64,000 nucleotides of DNA from Clostridiales bacterium (lineage in GTDB: Bacteria; Bacillota; Sulfobacillia; CADDZV01), in NCBI GenBank assembly GCA_902812875.1, contig CADDZV010000001.1, positions 62,001 to 126,000 on the forward strand. The letters are read 5' to 3'. How positions within the stretch are numbered: the stretch's first letter is position 1; each line of letters opens with the position of its first letter. Below, piece after piece: positions 7,772-15,987 of the stretch. The position numbers were made by a program, and so were the translations under genes. The notes beneath the pieces are model-generated. The model worked only from the letters and a program-made list of their open reading frames with translations, was not told the origin of the DNA and ran no database searches.

Positions 7772-8941
7772 TTGCAGCCTTTATCCACGCGAGCCACGAG
7801 CGTACCCCGTTCCCCGATCCGCCGCATGTTCGATCTGGCCAGCCAGGTGGACAACCCCATCCGGCTTGAATTGGGAGAGCCAGATTTCCCAACGCCTGAG
7901 CACATCATGCAGGCCGCCGCAGAAGCCATGCGCCGCGGCGCCACGCATTACACGCCGACCGCAGGCACCATGGCCCTGCGCGAGGCCATCGCCGAGAAAC
8001 TTTTGCGCGAGAACGGCATCGTCGTCGACCCGGCCAGCCAAGTGATCGCCACGGTGGGAGCCGTGTCCGCACTGGCCTTGAGCATACAGGTGCTGGTGCA
8101 GGAGGGCGGCGAGGTACTGATTCCCGATCCCGGCTGGCCCAACTATGTTTCACATGTGATCTGGGCAGGCGGTACACCGGTCTATGTACCGCTGCCGGCC
8201 GACAACGGCTTCCACCTGAACCGCGAAATCGTTGCCCGTTACCTCACGCCGCAGACGAGGGCCATCATCATCAACAGTCCGGGCAATCCCACCGGGGCGG
8301 TGTTTACCCAGGAGGAGATCGAAGGCATCGCAGCCTTGTGCGTCGAGCGGGACATCATGCTCATCAGCGACGAGGTCTATGAAAAAATCCTCTTCGACGG
8401 GCACACCCACTACAGCCCCGCCTCCAACCCTGACTTCCGGGACCACGTCATCACGATCAACTCGTTCTCGAAAACGTACGCTATGACCGGCTGGCGGCTC
8501 GGATATGCCGCCGGCCCGGCACCGGTGATCAGCGCCATGACGCTTTTGCAAGAGATTTCCGTCTCATGCCCGAATGCCGCCGCGCAGGAGGCCGGCCGCG
8601 TCGCCCTCCGCGGGCCGCAGGACGCCGTGGCCGACATGGTCCGCCAGTACACGTCAAGGCGCCAGCTTCTGGTGGACGGCCTCAACCAGATCCCGGGCCT
8701 CAGCTGCCGGGCACCCGAGGGGTCGTTCTACGCCTTCGTAAACATTTCACGCTTCGGCCGGGCTGCCCACGTGGCGGAACGGCTCATCCGCGAAGCCCGC
8801 ATCGTCACGGTACCGGGCACCGGTTTTGGGCCCTCCGGGGAAGGCCATGTGCGGCTTTCGTTTGCGACCTCGGAAGAAAACTTGCGGGAAGCCTTGCGCC
8901 GCTTGGCCAGCTGGGTGAAGGCCCAGAAGAAGGATTCATGA
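7772..8941 (+). CDS. Pyridoxal-phosphate aminotransferase, class I/II (AspC-like)
   Basis: A 389-residue fold-type I aminotransferase. It shows the family's NSPGNPTG motif, the DEVYEKILFDG segment with the cofactor-contacting Asp and Tyr, and the PLP lysine in SFSKTYAMTGWRLGY. The C-terminal domain has the substrate-carboxylate Arg in GHVRLSFA. It probably transfers the amino group of aspartate, alanine or an aromatic amino acid; the sequence alone does not say which. The TTG at 7772 has AAGGAGG 8 bases upstream. Its stop overlaps the start of the P1 peptidase gene (ATGA). Confidence 0.92.
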   Translation: MQPLSTRATSVPRSPIRRMFDLASQVDNPIRLELGEPDFPTPEHIMQAAAEAMRRGATHYTPTAGTMALREAIAEKLLRENGIVVDPASQVIATVGAVSALALSIQVLVQEGGEVLIPDPGWPNYVSHVIWAGGTPVYVPLPADNGFHLNREIVARYLTPQTRAIIINSPGNPTGAVFTQEEIEGIAALCVERDIMLISDEVYEKILFDGHTHYSPASNPDFRDHVITINSFSKTYAMTGWRLGYAAGPAPVISAMTLLQEISVSCPNAAAQEAGRVALRGPQDAVADMVRQYTSRRQLLVDGLNQIPGLSCRAPEGSFYAFVNISRFGRAAHVAERLIREARIVTVPGTGFGPSGEGHVRLSFATSEENLREALRRLASWVKAQKKDS

Positions 8942-10062
8942 CGGCATCCACGGCGTGTCCGGCACCTGCCCCGCGCCCGCGGGCAAGATCGTACGGCTTG
9001 GCCATCGGACAGCTGCCGCCCGGACCGTTGAACGCTATCACCGACGTGGCCGGTGTGAGGGTGGGCCACTGCACGCTGTTCCGGGAACCGGACGTGCGTA
9101 CTGGTGTAACCGCCATCCTGCCGCACCCCGGGAATCTCTTCCGGGACAAGGTGGAGGCTGCCATCCACCAGGTTAACGGCTTTGGCAAGCCTACTGGCTT
9201 GGCACAGGTCGCCGAGCTCGGGCAGATCGAGACGCCGATCGTGCTGACGAACACCCTTTCTGTGGGCGTGGCGTTCGATGCCGTGGTACGCTACATGCTC
9301 ATGCACAATCCCGAGATCGGGGTAACGACGGGCACCGTGAACCCCGTGATCTTCGAATGCAACGACGGTTATTTAAACGACATCCGCGGCGGACACGTGA
9401 CTGGGGAGCACGTGTGGGAGGCCATTCATTCGGCCGCCAGCGGCCCGGTACCCAGCGGTGCCGTGGGAGCGGGTACCGGCATGACGGCTTTTGGTTTCAA
9501 GAGCGGCATTGGCACCAGCTCCCGACGAGTGGATACCCGGGCCGGTCAGTTCGCCGTTGGTGTTTTGGTGTTGGCAAACTTCGGCCGGCACACCGACCTG
9601 CGGATTGACGGAGTGCCGGTAGGGCTTGCGCTGGCGGACTGGAAAGACGATCCTGCCACGCCCCCGGGGTCTGTGGTGGTGGTACTGGCAACCGATGCCC
9701 CGCTCGACTCCCGGCAGCTTGGCCGGCTGGCCCGGCGGGCCGCTATCGGGCTCGCCCGCACCGGATCCACGGCATCCAACGGTAGCGGCGATTTTGTGGT
9801 GGCCTTCTCCACTACCCGGCGGACGCCCCACTTTTTTGACTCCCCGCTTCGCACGGTAACGGGGCTCATAGACGATGGCGAAACCACGGGGCTCTTGTAT
9901 GGAGCCGCCATCGAGAGTACCGAGGAAGCCGTGATTGACGCCCTTTTCTGTGCCACCAGCGTGCGGGGCCGGAACCATCACTATGTTCCGGCCCTGCCTG
10001 TAAGTGAGGTTTTGAAAATCATGGCCGCTTACGGCCGGCTGCCCCGGAGCGCAAAGCCGTAG
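8938..10062 (+). CDS. P1 family peptidase (DmpA/BapA-type N-terminal-nucleophile aminopeptidase)
   Basis: A 374-residue member of peptidase family S58 (L-aminopeptidase D-Ala-esterase/beta-peptidyl aminopeptidase). Typical features are the N-terminal NAITDVAGVRVGH, the GAVGAGTGM loop and the GIGTSSR segment around the self-cleavage site that frees the nucleophile of the beta chain. A proline-rich N-terminal extension of about 25 residues precedes the domain. The ATG overlaps the stop of the aminotransferase, so the two are co-translated; a peptidase that releases amino acids next to a transaminase makes sense. Exact substrate unknown. Confidence 0.9.
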   Translation: MTASTACPAPAPRPRARSYGLAIGQLPPGPLNAITDVAGVRVGHCTLFREPDVRTGVTAILPHPGNLFRDKVEAAIHQVNGFGKPTGLAQVAELGQIETPIVLTNTLSVGVAFDAVVRYMLMHNPEIGVTTGTVNPVIFECNDGYLNDIRGGHVTGEHVWEAIHSAASGPVPSGAVGAGTGMTAFGFKSGIGTSSRRVDTRAGQFAVGVLVLANFGRHTDLRIDGVPVGLALADWKDDPATPPGSVVVVLATDAPLDSRQLGRLARRAAIGLARTGSTASNGSGDFVVAFSTTRRTPHFFDSPLRTVTGLIDDGETTGLLYGAAIESTEEAVIDALFCATSVRGRNHHYVPALPVSEVLKIMAAYGRLPRSAKP

Positions 10063-10076
10063 CCGGCCCTCGCAAG

Positions 10077-11117
10077 CTACATGAGCGGCACCAGGCGCGG
10101 GTTGGGCGTGCGGCCGGGAATGCGGCCACGCTTGGCCACCGGATGGCCCTCAATTTCCTTTACGTCCATGGTCATGTCGATGGGCGGGGCGGCAGAAATG
10201 TAACTCCCCACCCCGAACGCCGCCGCCCCGGCCTGTACCAGAGCAGGAATGCGCTCCGGCGTGACCCGCCCGGACACGAAGACCCGCACGTGGGAGAATC
10301 CCGCCTGGTCGAGCCGCGCCCGCACCTCCCGCACAAGCTCAGGCGTCACGCCGCCGCGCTCGGATGGGGTGTCGAGCCTTACCGCCTGCAACCTGGGACC
10401 CAGGGCCTGGGCCACGCGCAGCGATTCCTCTGCCTCGTCGTGGAACGTGTCTACCAAGATGGTGCGCGGTTGCCCGGGCGGCATGATCTCGTCGTATACC
10501 TTGGCCACCGCCACCGTGTCGCCGCCCAGGAGCACGGCCGCGTGCGGTATGGTGCCGGTCGGCTCTTGCCCGGCCAACTTGGCACCGAGGATGCAGCTCG
10601 CCCCCCGCAGGCCCCCGATTACGGCCGCCCGTTCAAGCACCGGCGCCACCGCCGGGTGGACGTGCCGGGCCGCGAAGCAATACACTGGGACCTCCCCGGC
10701 AGCGTCGCGGCAGGCCCGCGCTGCCGTCGCCCAGGCGCTGGAGCTGGCCAGGATTCCGAGCAGGGCGGTCTCGTACATGCCAAAAGCGCCGTACGGCCCT
10801 TCAATCCGCATGACTACTTCTTTTTCAGCGAAACTTTCACCCTCCGGCAGGCCCCATACCTTGACGCCGGTCCCCGCGAGGAGATTTAGGCATTCGGCGG
10901 TACCGGCGAGCACCCCGGCCCTGCTCGTGAAGATCTCCGCCACCACGGGTGTATCGAGGCGGCCCATTTTCTTCAGAAGCTCGTACGTCTTGACGAAGTA
11001 CACGTCGGCGGTCAGGCCGCTTTTGATCTCGCCGTGCTCCGCCGAGAAAAACAGTCTGTCCTTTTGTGGCTTGTAGGCCGCCACCGCGGCCACGTCCAGA
11101 AACTCCTCTTTGCCCAC
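10077..11117 (-). CDS. pncB: Nicotinate phosphoribosyltransferase
   Basis: A 346-residue enzyme of NAD salvage that joins nicotinate to PRPP. It matches the short nicotinate phosphoribosyltransferase type found in archaea and Bacillota: an N-terminal GEIKSGLTADVYF segment, a VDTFHDE motif, the phosphate-binding strand VRVFVSGRVTPERIP and the GVGSYIS region near the C-terminus. The GTG at 11117 follows AGGGGAGGAG. Its first 280 bases are overlapped in another frame by the read-through tail of the upstream rluB gene (see findings). It is transcribed in the same direction, with rluB and ridA upstream. Confidence 0.87.
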   Translation of the reverse strand: MGKEEFLDVAAVAAYKPQKDRLFFSAEHGEIKSGLTADVYFVKTYELLKKMGRLDTPVVAEIFTSRAGVLAGTAECLNLLAGTGVKVWGLPEGESFAEKEVVMRIEGPYGAFGMYETALLGILASSSAWATAARACRDAAGEVPVYCFAARHVHPAVAPVLERAAVIGGLRGASCILGAKLAGQEPTGTIPHAAVLLGGDTVAVAKVYDEIMPPGQPRTILVDTFHDEAEESLRVAQALGPRLQAVRLDTPSERGGVTPELVREVRARLDQAGFSHVRVFVSGRVTPERIPALVQAGAAAFGVGSYISAAPPIDMTMDVKEIEGHPVAKRGRIPGRTPNPRLVPLM

Positions 11118-11925
11118 TCGCACTTCTCCTCCCCTGCTCCCCGCCACCGGCCGCCGCCGGTACCCCCGCCGGCCCGGCCACGCTATCCGCAGACAGCCCC
11201 GCCAGCTTTTTCAGCCGTACGACTTCGCCGGTCTCCAAAAATCGGTACTGGCCTGGCCTGAGGTTCCCCAGCCCCAAAAACCCGATCCACGTACGCTTCA
11301 GCCTTTGCACCGGATGTCCTACCGCCCCGAACATCCGCCGTACCTGCCGGTTCCGGCCCTCGCGGATACTGATCCTTACCAGCGCCTGCCCCCGCGCGGC
11401 CTCGACCAGGGTGACGCGGGCAGGGGCGGTCACGCCGTCAGGCAGCGGCACACCGCGGGAAAGCCGCTGCAAGGCCTCCGCCGAGGGTATCCCCTTCACC
11501 CACGCCTCATAGGTCTTCCACACCTGGTGCGACGGATGTGTGAGGGCATCAATGAGCGGTCCGTCATCGGTAAGTAGCAAAAGACCCTCGGTGTCATAGT
11601 CCAGCCGCCCGACCGGCACCAGCCTGGCCGGTATATCGGCCACCAGATCCATGACCGTCCGCCGCCCGCGCGGGTCGGTGGTGGTGGTAAGATACCCACG
11701 CGGCTTGTACAGGAGCACATACGCGTGCCGGCGGACAGGCCGCACCAGCCGCCCGTCCACTTCCACCCGGTCCTGCCCCGGCCGCACCTTGGTACCGAGG
11801 GCGGTAACCACGCGGCCGTTGACCGCCACGTGCCCGGATGCAATAAGGCCTTCGCAGAAACGGCGGGAACCGACGCCGCTTGCCGCCAGATACTTTTGCA
11901 GGCGTTCCGTTGCGGCTTCCGCCAT
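10837..11925 (-). CDS. rluB: Pseudouridine synthase RluB-like, apparently missing its normal stop
   Basis: Residues 1-235 or so form a standard RsuA/RluB-type 23S rRNA pseudouridine synthase: an S4 RNA-binding domain (RLQKYLAASGVGSRRFCE) and the catalytic GRLDYDTEGLLLLT motif with its Asp. The domain ends near GEVVRLKKLAGL. The frame then stays open for about 120 further residues of Arg/Gly-rich sequence that is an out-of-frame reading of pncB. Family members end at about 240 residues, so a lost stop, an indel or a sequencing error near 11130-11210 is likely. The start is uncertain: ATG at 11925, GTG at 11952 or TTG at 11970. Confidence 0.8.
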   Translation of the reverse strand: MAEAATERLQKYLAASGVGSRRFCEGLIASGHVAVNGRVVTALGTKVRPGQDRVEVDGRLVRPVRRHAYVLLYKPRGYLTTTTDPRGRRTVMDLVADIPARLVPVGRLDYDTEGLLLLTDDGPLIDALTHPSHQVWKTYEAWVKGIPSAEALQRLSRGVPLPDGVTAPARVTLVEAARGQALVRISIREGRNRQVRRMFGAVGHPVQRLKRTWIGFLGLGNLRPGQYRFLETGEVVRLKKLAGLSADSVAGPAGVPAAAGGGEQGRRSASGQRGVSGRGRGGGLQATKGQTVFLGGARRDQKRPDRRRVLRQDVRASEENGPPRYTRGGGDLHEQGRGARRYRRMPKSPRGDRRQGMGPAGG

Positions 11926-11970
11926 CCCGCCTTGGCCTGTCTCGTTGTTCACCGTGCCATCAGAACGCAA

Positions 11971-12432
11971 TCAAACCGAAACCTCGGCAATCAGCTCTAC
12001 CTCACATGCCGAGCCCAGAGGAAGTTCTGAAACCCCGACGGCAGAACGGGCATGCTGGCCGGCGTCGCCGAACACACTCGCCAAAAACTCGGAGGCGCCG
12101 TTTGCCACCTTTGGCTGGTCGGTAAAGCCCGTGGCACTGTTCACAAACACTACGACCTTGACGATCCGGCGCACCCGGTCGAGATCACCCACGGCGGCCT
12201 TTAGAGCCGCAAGGGCATTGAGTGTACACAAGCGGGCGGCCTCATACCCTTGTTCGAGGGTAAGCTCAGCCCCCACTTTGCCACGGTACTTCAGTACGCC
12301 CTCGGCCGTGGGGATTTGCCCGGCCGTAAATACCAGAGATCCGCTTTGCACCCATGATACGTAGGCTGCCACCGGCTTCGGAACTGCCGGAAGCGCATAG
12401 CCGAGGCTTCGTATCCTTTCCTCAATCTTCAC
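11971..12432 (-). CDS. ridA: RidA/YjgF family enamine/imine deaminase
   Basis: A 153-residue RidA-like protein, slightly longer than the usual 125-130 residues. It contains the FTAGQIPT strand and the ARSAVGVSELPLGSACEVE C-terminal motif with the substrate-binding Arg and Glu. RidA proteins hydrolyse reactive enamines made by PLP enzymes. The GTG at 12432 has GGGGAGGTG upstream; the longer reading to 12477 adds 15 unmatched residues. Its stop nearly touches the rluB reading frame, so the genes are probably co-transcribed. Confidence 0.88.
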   Translation of the reverse strand: MKIEERIRSLGYALPAVPKPVAAYVSWVQSGSLVFTAGQIPTAEGVLKYRGKVGAELTLEQGYEAARLCTLNALAALKAAVGDLDRVRRIVKVVVFVNSATGFTDQPKVANGASEFLASVFGDAGQHARSAVGVSELPLGSACEVELIAEVSV

Positions 12433-12522
12433 GCTGACACCTCCCCGACGTTTGTGCCCATAAAACCGTGTTTGCATTCGCCGTCGTGGAGGGCTTCCCT
12501 GCTGTGAAGCCTGCCCGGGTGA

Positions 12523-13059
12523 CTAGTGCGGGAAGAGGAGGCGAGTCGCCAGCACGGCGCCGGCGAACCCGGCCAGATCGCCGATGATACCGGCCAGAAC
12601 AGAATGGCGCGGGTTCCGGACTCCGACGGAGCCGTAATAGACGGACAGGATATAAAACGTGGTATCCGTGCTGCCCTGGATGGTAGAGCCTAGCCATCCC
12701 AAATAAGAATCGGGTCCGTAAACCCGCAAAAGGTCGGAGAGCATGCCCAAAGCCGCACTGCCAGAAAGGGGGCGCACGAGCATTAGTGGCAGCACCTCGG
12801 GCGGCACCCCAAGCCACCGGGCAGGCGCCGCCACGAGCCGCATCAAGAGATCCATGGCCCCCGAGCCGCGAAACATGCCCATGGCCGCAAAGATCGCCAC
12901 CAAGAACGGGATCATCCGCACCGCGGTCGCAAACCCCTGCTCAGCACCCTCGATGAAGGCCTCGTAGACCTTCACCCCGCGGAGGTACGCCACCAGCGGT
13001 ATGAGAAAGAACATAAGCGGCATCGCCCAACGAGAGGCTGCGTCAATGACTTCCGCCAC
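12523..13059 (-). CDS. spmB: Spore maturation protein B
   Basis: A 178-residue membrane protein of the nucleoside-recognition (Gate) family with about five hydrophobic segments. It has SpmB hallmarks: RMIPFLVAIFAAMGMFRGSG near residue 50, LMLVRPLSGSAALGM in the middle and IQGSTDTTFYILSVYYGSVG near the end. SpmA and SpmB are needed for spore core dehydration in Bacillus and Clostridium. It overlaps the end of spmA by 17 bases, as usual for this pair. Confidence 0.95.
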   Translation of the reverse strand: MAEVIDAASRWAMPLMFFLIPLVAYLRGVKVYEAFIEGAEQGFATAVRMIPFLVAIFAAMGMFRGSGAMDLLMRLVAAPARWLGVPPEVLPLMLVRPLSGSAALGMLSDLLRVYGPDSYLGWLGSTIQGSTDTTFYILSVYYGSVGVRNPRHSVLAGIIGDLAGFAGAVLATRLLFPH

Positions 13060-13642
13060 GTCCGTGCCCTCCCCGGCCCCGCAATAGCCGGTCCGCCGTC
13101 ACCGCGGCTACGGTCGAGCATACGGTGGCGATGAGGGTGGTGCCGACAATCCCGGTTGGATTACTGGAGCCGTTCGCCGCCCGCAGGGCGATGACCGTGG
13201 CCGGAATCAGGGTGATGGCCGACGTGTTGATAGCCAAGAATGTGCACATGGCGTCAGTCGCCGTGGCCGGGTCCGGGTTCAGTTTCTGCAGTTCCTCCAT
13301 GGCTTTCAAACCGAAAGGCGTGGCTGCACTCCCAAGACCAAGGAGGTTCGCACTCATGTTCAAGAGCATTGCCCCTTCGGCCGGAGTGCCGGCCGGTATA
13401 CTCGGGAATAAAAGACGCACGACCGGGCGCATGCCGCGCGACAAAAGATCGATGAGGCCGGCCCGCTGGGCCACTTCCATAAGCCCGAGCCAGAACGCCA
13501 TGATCCCGATAAAAGAAAACGCCGTCTCTACTGCACTTTTCACCGAAGTGAATGCCGCATCAGTAATGGCACTCACGTGCCCACTGGCCGCAGACACCAA
13601 AAACGATACCAACACGAGGAAGGTCCAGATCGTGTTCATCAT
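13043..13642 (-). CDS. spmA: Spore maturation protein A
   Basis: A 199-residue multi-pass membrane protein. SpmA features are the FIGIMAFWLGLMEVAQRAGL segment, the NMSANLLGLGSAATPFGLKA motif and AINTSAITLIPATVIALR. It works with SpmB in spore maturation. The ATG at 13642 has GGGGG seven bases upstream; a second ATG follows directly at 13639. The gene follows the spoVB-like flippase by about 100 bases on the same strand. Confidence 0.95.
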   Translation of the reverse strand: MMNTIWTFLVLVSFLVSAASGHVSAITDAAFTSVKSAVETAFSFIGIMAFWLGLMEVAQRAGLIDLLSRGMRPVVRLLFPSIPAGTPAEGAMLLNMSANLLGLGSAATPFGLKAMEELQKLNPDPATATDAMCTFLAINTSAITLIPATVIALRAANGSSNPTGIVGTTLIATVCSTVAAVTADRLLRGRGGHGRGGSH

Positions 13643-13739
13643 GCGGTATCCCCCTGACCGGCCTTCTTTTTGCCAGAGAAGCGTTTCTCCCCCGGTCAAG
13701 ATGTATGACCCCTGCCCACCGTGCCAGACCGACTTTCTC

Positions 13740-15116
13740 CTATGACCACAGGCGCCAAATCAGCAAAAGCGCGCCAAGCCCAGCCGCGTAGGCAGCTGGC
13801 CGCAGTGCCCCGGCCAGAGACACTCGGCGTCCGATGACACGGCTGACGGCCACATAATCGAAAACCGCCTCCACGGCCGTCGCTATCGCCCCCGCCAATG
13901 CCACGCCAGCCACGCCCCACTGTGGGCGTCCCGTCAGAAGCCATATCACCGCGAGGTTGAGTGACTCGCCCAGAAGAAAATTGCGAAACGCCACCCCCGG
14001 TTTCCCGAGGGCCTGGAGGGCGCTGGTCATGACCATGTCAAGGTGGGACATGGGACTGGCCAGTGCCAGGATGACGAGCAAGTGGCTTCCTGCCGTGTCG
14101 CCGAAGAAAAGCTTCATGAGCGGCTGGGCAGCCAGGGCCATCACGACCATGGCCGGTAGCGCCACCAAGGCGGTCAGCCCGATCGCCTTTTCCAGGGCGG
14201 CCTTTGCCCGCCGGCGCGGAGAGTTGGCCGCCGCGGCCACTTGGGGGACCATGGCGTACACGACGGCAAAACTGATGGTCACGGGAAAACCGGCCACCGT
14301 ACCGGCCATACCGGTGAGCTGTCCATAAAGCGACATGGCCTCGCTCTGTGTATAGCCCGCTTTTGCCAGCCGGTTCGGCACGAGCAGGGCGCTCACCGAC
14401 CCGCTGATGGACCCGAGCACGCGCGAGGCCGTCATCGGGAGGGCAAACCGGACGATATAAGAAAAATCATCGCCGCCAGACGGGGCCGCCGGCGGAAGGT
14501 GGTAAGCCGTCCGCATCACGATGAGGCCCGCGAGCTCACTCATCGTCACACTGGCCCCCATGGCCGCCACGATCGCCGCGGGACCCCGGGCAGCCATCAA
14601 GTAGACCAGCCCAAGACCAGCCGTTACCTGCGCCAGTTCTTCCACCAGCTGACTCCAGGCAGGTACGACGAGCCGGGCGGTGCCTTGGAAATAGGCCCGA
14701 AAAACGTTACTCACCGGCACGATGGCCAGCGCAGGCGCGATCGCCAACAATCCGGACGCCACCCGCGGCTCGTGCACCACGGCGCCGGCCAGCCAGTGGG
14801 CCGTGAACATCACGACCAGGGCCATTGCCACACCCAGGGCAGCCGTCAGATACAGGCCCAGCTGGACTACGCGGCGAACGCCCTCGTCGTCGTTGGCCTT
14901 GTGTTTCCTGGCGACCAGGTTGGCCACCGCAGGCGGAATGCCGCCCCCGATCAAAGCGGACAGCGTGCCGAAAATGGGGAAAATTACGCGGAAGACCCCC
15001 ACCAGTTCCGGGCCGGCAAGCCGGACCAGGGCCACACGGTAGCCAAAATCAATGAGCCGCGCCACCATGCCGGTGACGGCGAGTGCCGCTACTCCGCCTC
15101 CCCAACTGTCTGGCAC
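13740..15116 (-). CDS. MOP-family flippase, SpoVB/MurJ-like
   Basis: A 458-residue integral membrane protein with the repeated hydrophobic pattern of polysaccharide/lipid II flippases, probably 13-14 helices. It starts with GMVARLIDFGYRVALVRLAG and has the GGGIPPAVANLVA motif typical of the SpoVB branch. Such proteins move lipid-linked cell wall or cortex precursors across the membrane; the position upstream of spmA/spmB favours the sporulation role. The GTG at 15116 is preceded by GGGGGAGG, which is itself part of a hairpin (15128-15175). Confidence 0.85.
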   Translation of the reverse strand: MPDSWGGGVAALAVTGMVARLIDFGYRVALVRLAGPELVGVFRVIFPIFGTLSALIGGGIPPAVANLVARKHKANDDEGVRRVVQLGLYLTAALGVAMALVVMFTAHWLAGAVVHEPRVASGLLAIAPALAIVPVSNVFRAYFQGTARLVVPAWSQLVEELAQVTAGLGLVYLMAARGPAAIVAAMGASVTMSELAGLIVMRTAYHLPPAAPSGGDDFSYIVRFALPMTASRVLGSISGSVSALLVPNRLAKAGYTQSEAMSLYGQLTGMAGTVAGFPVTISFAVVYAMVPQVAAAANSPRRRAKAALEKAIGLTALVALPAMVVMALAAQPLMKLFFGDTAGSHLLVILALASPMSHLDMVMTSALQALGKPGVAFRNFLLGESLNLAVIWLLTGRPQWGVAGVALAGAIATAVEAVFDYVAVSRVIGRRVSLAGALRPAAYAAGLGALLLIWRLWS

Positions 15117-15127
15117 CGATAAAAACC

Positions 15128-15175
15128 TCCCCCGGCAGCGGGCCGACAACTAACATTACGGTCCCTGCCGGGGGA
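15128..15175 (-). promoter_or_regulatory. Hairpin covering the flippase ribosome binding site; possible terminator
   Basis: A perfect 11-base-pair inverted repeat (15128-15138 with 15165-15175, 26-base loop). On the minus strand its 3' arm holds most of the GGGGGAGG ribosome site of the flippase gene and is followed by GGTTTTT. It lies 35 bases past the stop of the ABC-2 permease. It could end part of the ABC transcript and also mask the flippase start. Confidence 0.65.
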
Positions 15176-15210
15176 AGATGCCAGGACGGGAAAGTGATGT
15201 TCCCGCTCTT

Positions 15211-15987
15211 TCAGTACTGCCCCAAAAGCCCCCGCCGCCTAGCCACCCGCTCGGCCCAGCCAAACGCGGCCAGCCCAAGGGCCAAGTAGCCGATCCCGGT
15301 GGCAAGGAGCAAAATCAAGTCCTGGCCAGGCAGCTGCCACAGACTCCGGCCGCCTGCCATGATCTGGCGCAACAGGGCGTTGCCCTCGGACATCGGCAAC
15401 AACCGCGCCCATGGCATCCTGTTCACTGGCACCACCAACAACCCCATCAGCACAAACTGCACGACCTGGAAAAACGCCTGTATCCGCTTGTAGACGAGGG
15501 CCAAGCCACCGACGGCAAAACCGATGCCGTAGGCGGGTGCCAGCGTGAAGATCAACACCGGCACGATGCTGACCAGGTCGAAATGAAGATACCGGTGTGT
15601 GGTCAGCATCATGAGGACGATCATGGCCACTTCGAAGACCGAGAAAAACAGCAGGTCCCCGATCAGGTAGCCGGCCTGTGCCCAGGCAAACCCGGCGGGG
15701 GTGAGGTACATCTGCTCAAGGGTGCCCATCTGGGCCTCGTTCGTGAGCTCCCACGACAGGTCGGAAAAGGCGAAGATCGATAGCGTCCACAGGCTGTATC
15801 CCACAATGATGCCTTCGAGCGTATCCACGGCTGATAGACTAGTGCCGCCCAGGTACTTCACGCCCAGGAATATTCCCAGGAAAATTAGATACATGGTCAA
15901 CAAGGATGATAAAAGGTTGAACGGATAACGTTTCATCAGAAGCCAGGCCTTTTTAAAGTTGACCGCAAACGACCGCCACCTAACCAT
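15211..15987 (-). CDS. ABC-2 family exporter permease
   Basis: A 258-residue membrane protein with six predicted helices, in the size and pattern of ABC-2 permeases (hydrophobic pairs around residues 30-60, 95-130, 150-180 and 230-250). The ATG at 15987 overlaps the end of the ATPase gene (shared AATGGTTAG), which shows coupling. With the ATPase it would form an exporter of drugs, lipids or polysaccharide; the substrate is not evident. Confidence 0.82.
   Translation of the reverse strand: MVRWRSFAVNFKKAWLLMKRYPFNLLSSLLTMYLIFLGIFLGVKYLGGTSLSAVDTLEGIIVGYSLWTLSIFAFSDLSWELTNEAQMGTLEQMYLTPAGFAWAQAGYLIGDLLFFSVFEVAMIVLMMLTTHRYLHFDLVSIVPVLIFTLAPAYGIGFAVGGLALVYKRIQAFFQVVQFVLMGLLVVPVNRMPWARLLPMSEGNALLRQIMAGGRSLWQLPGQDLILLLATGIGYLALGLAAFGWAERVARRRGLLGQY

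Noticed and set aside
8566-8937. Upstream extension of the P1 peptidase frame
   Set aside because: It overlaps the aminotransferase in another frame; the ATGA overlap at 8938 is the natural start and the peptidase domain begins just after it.
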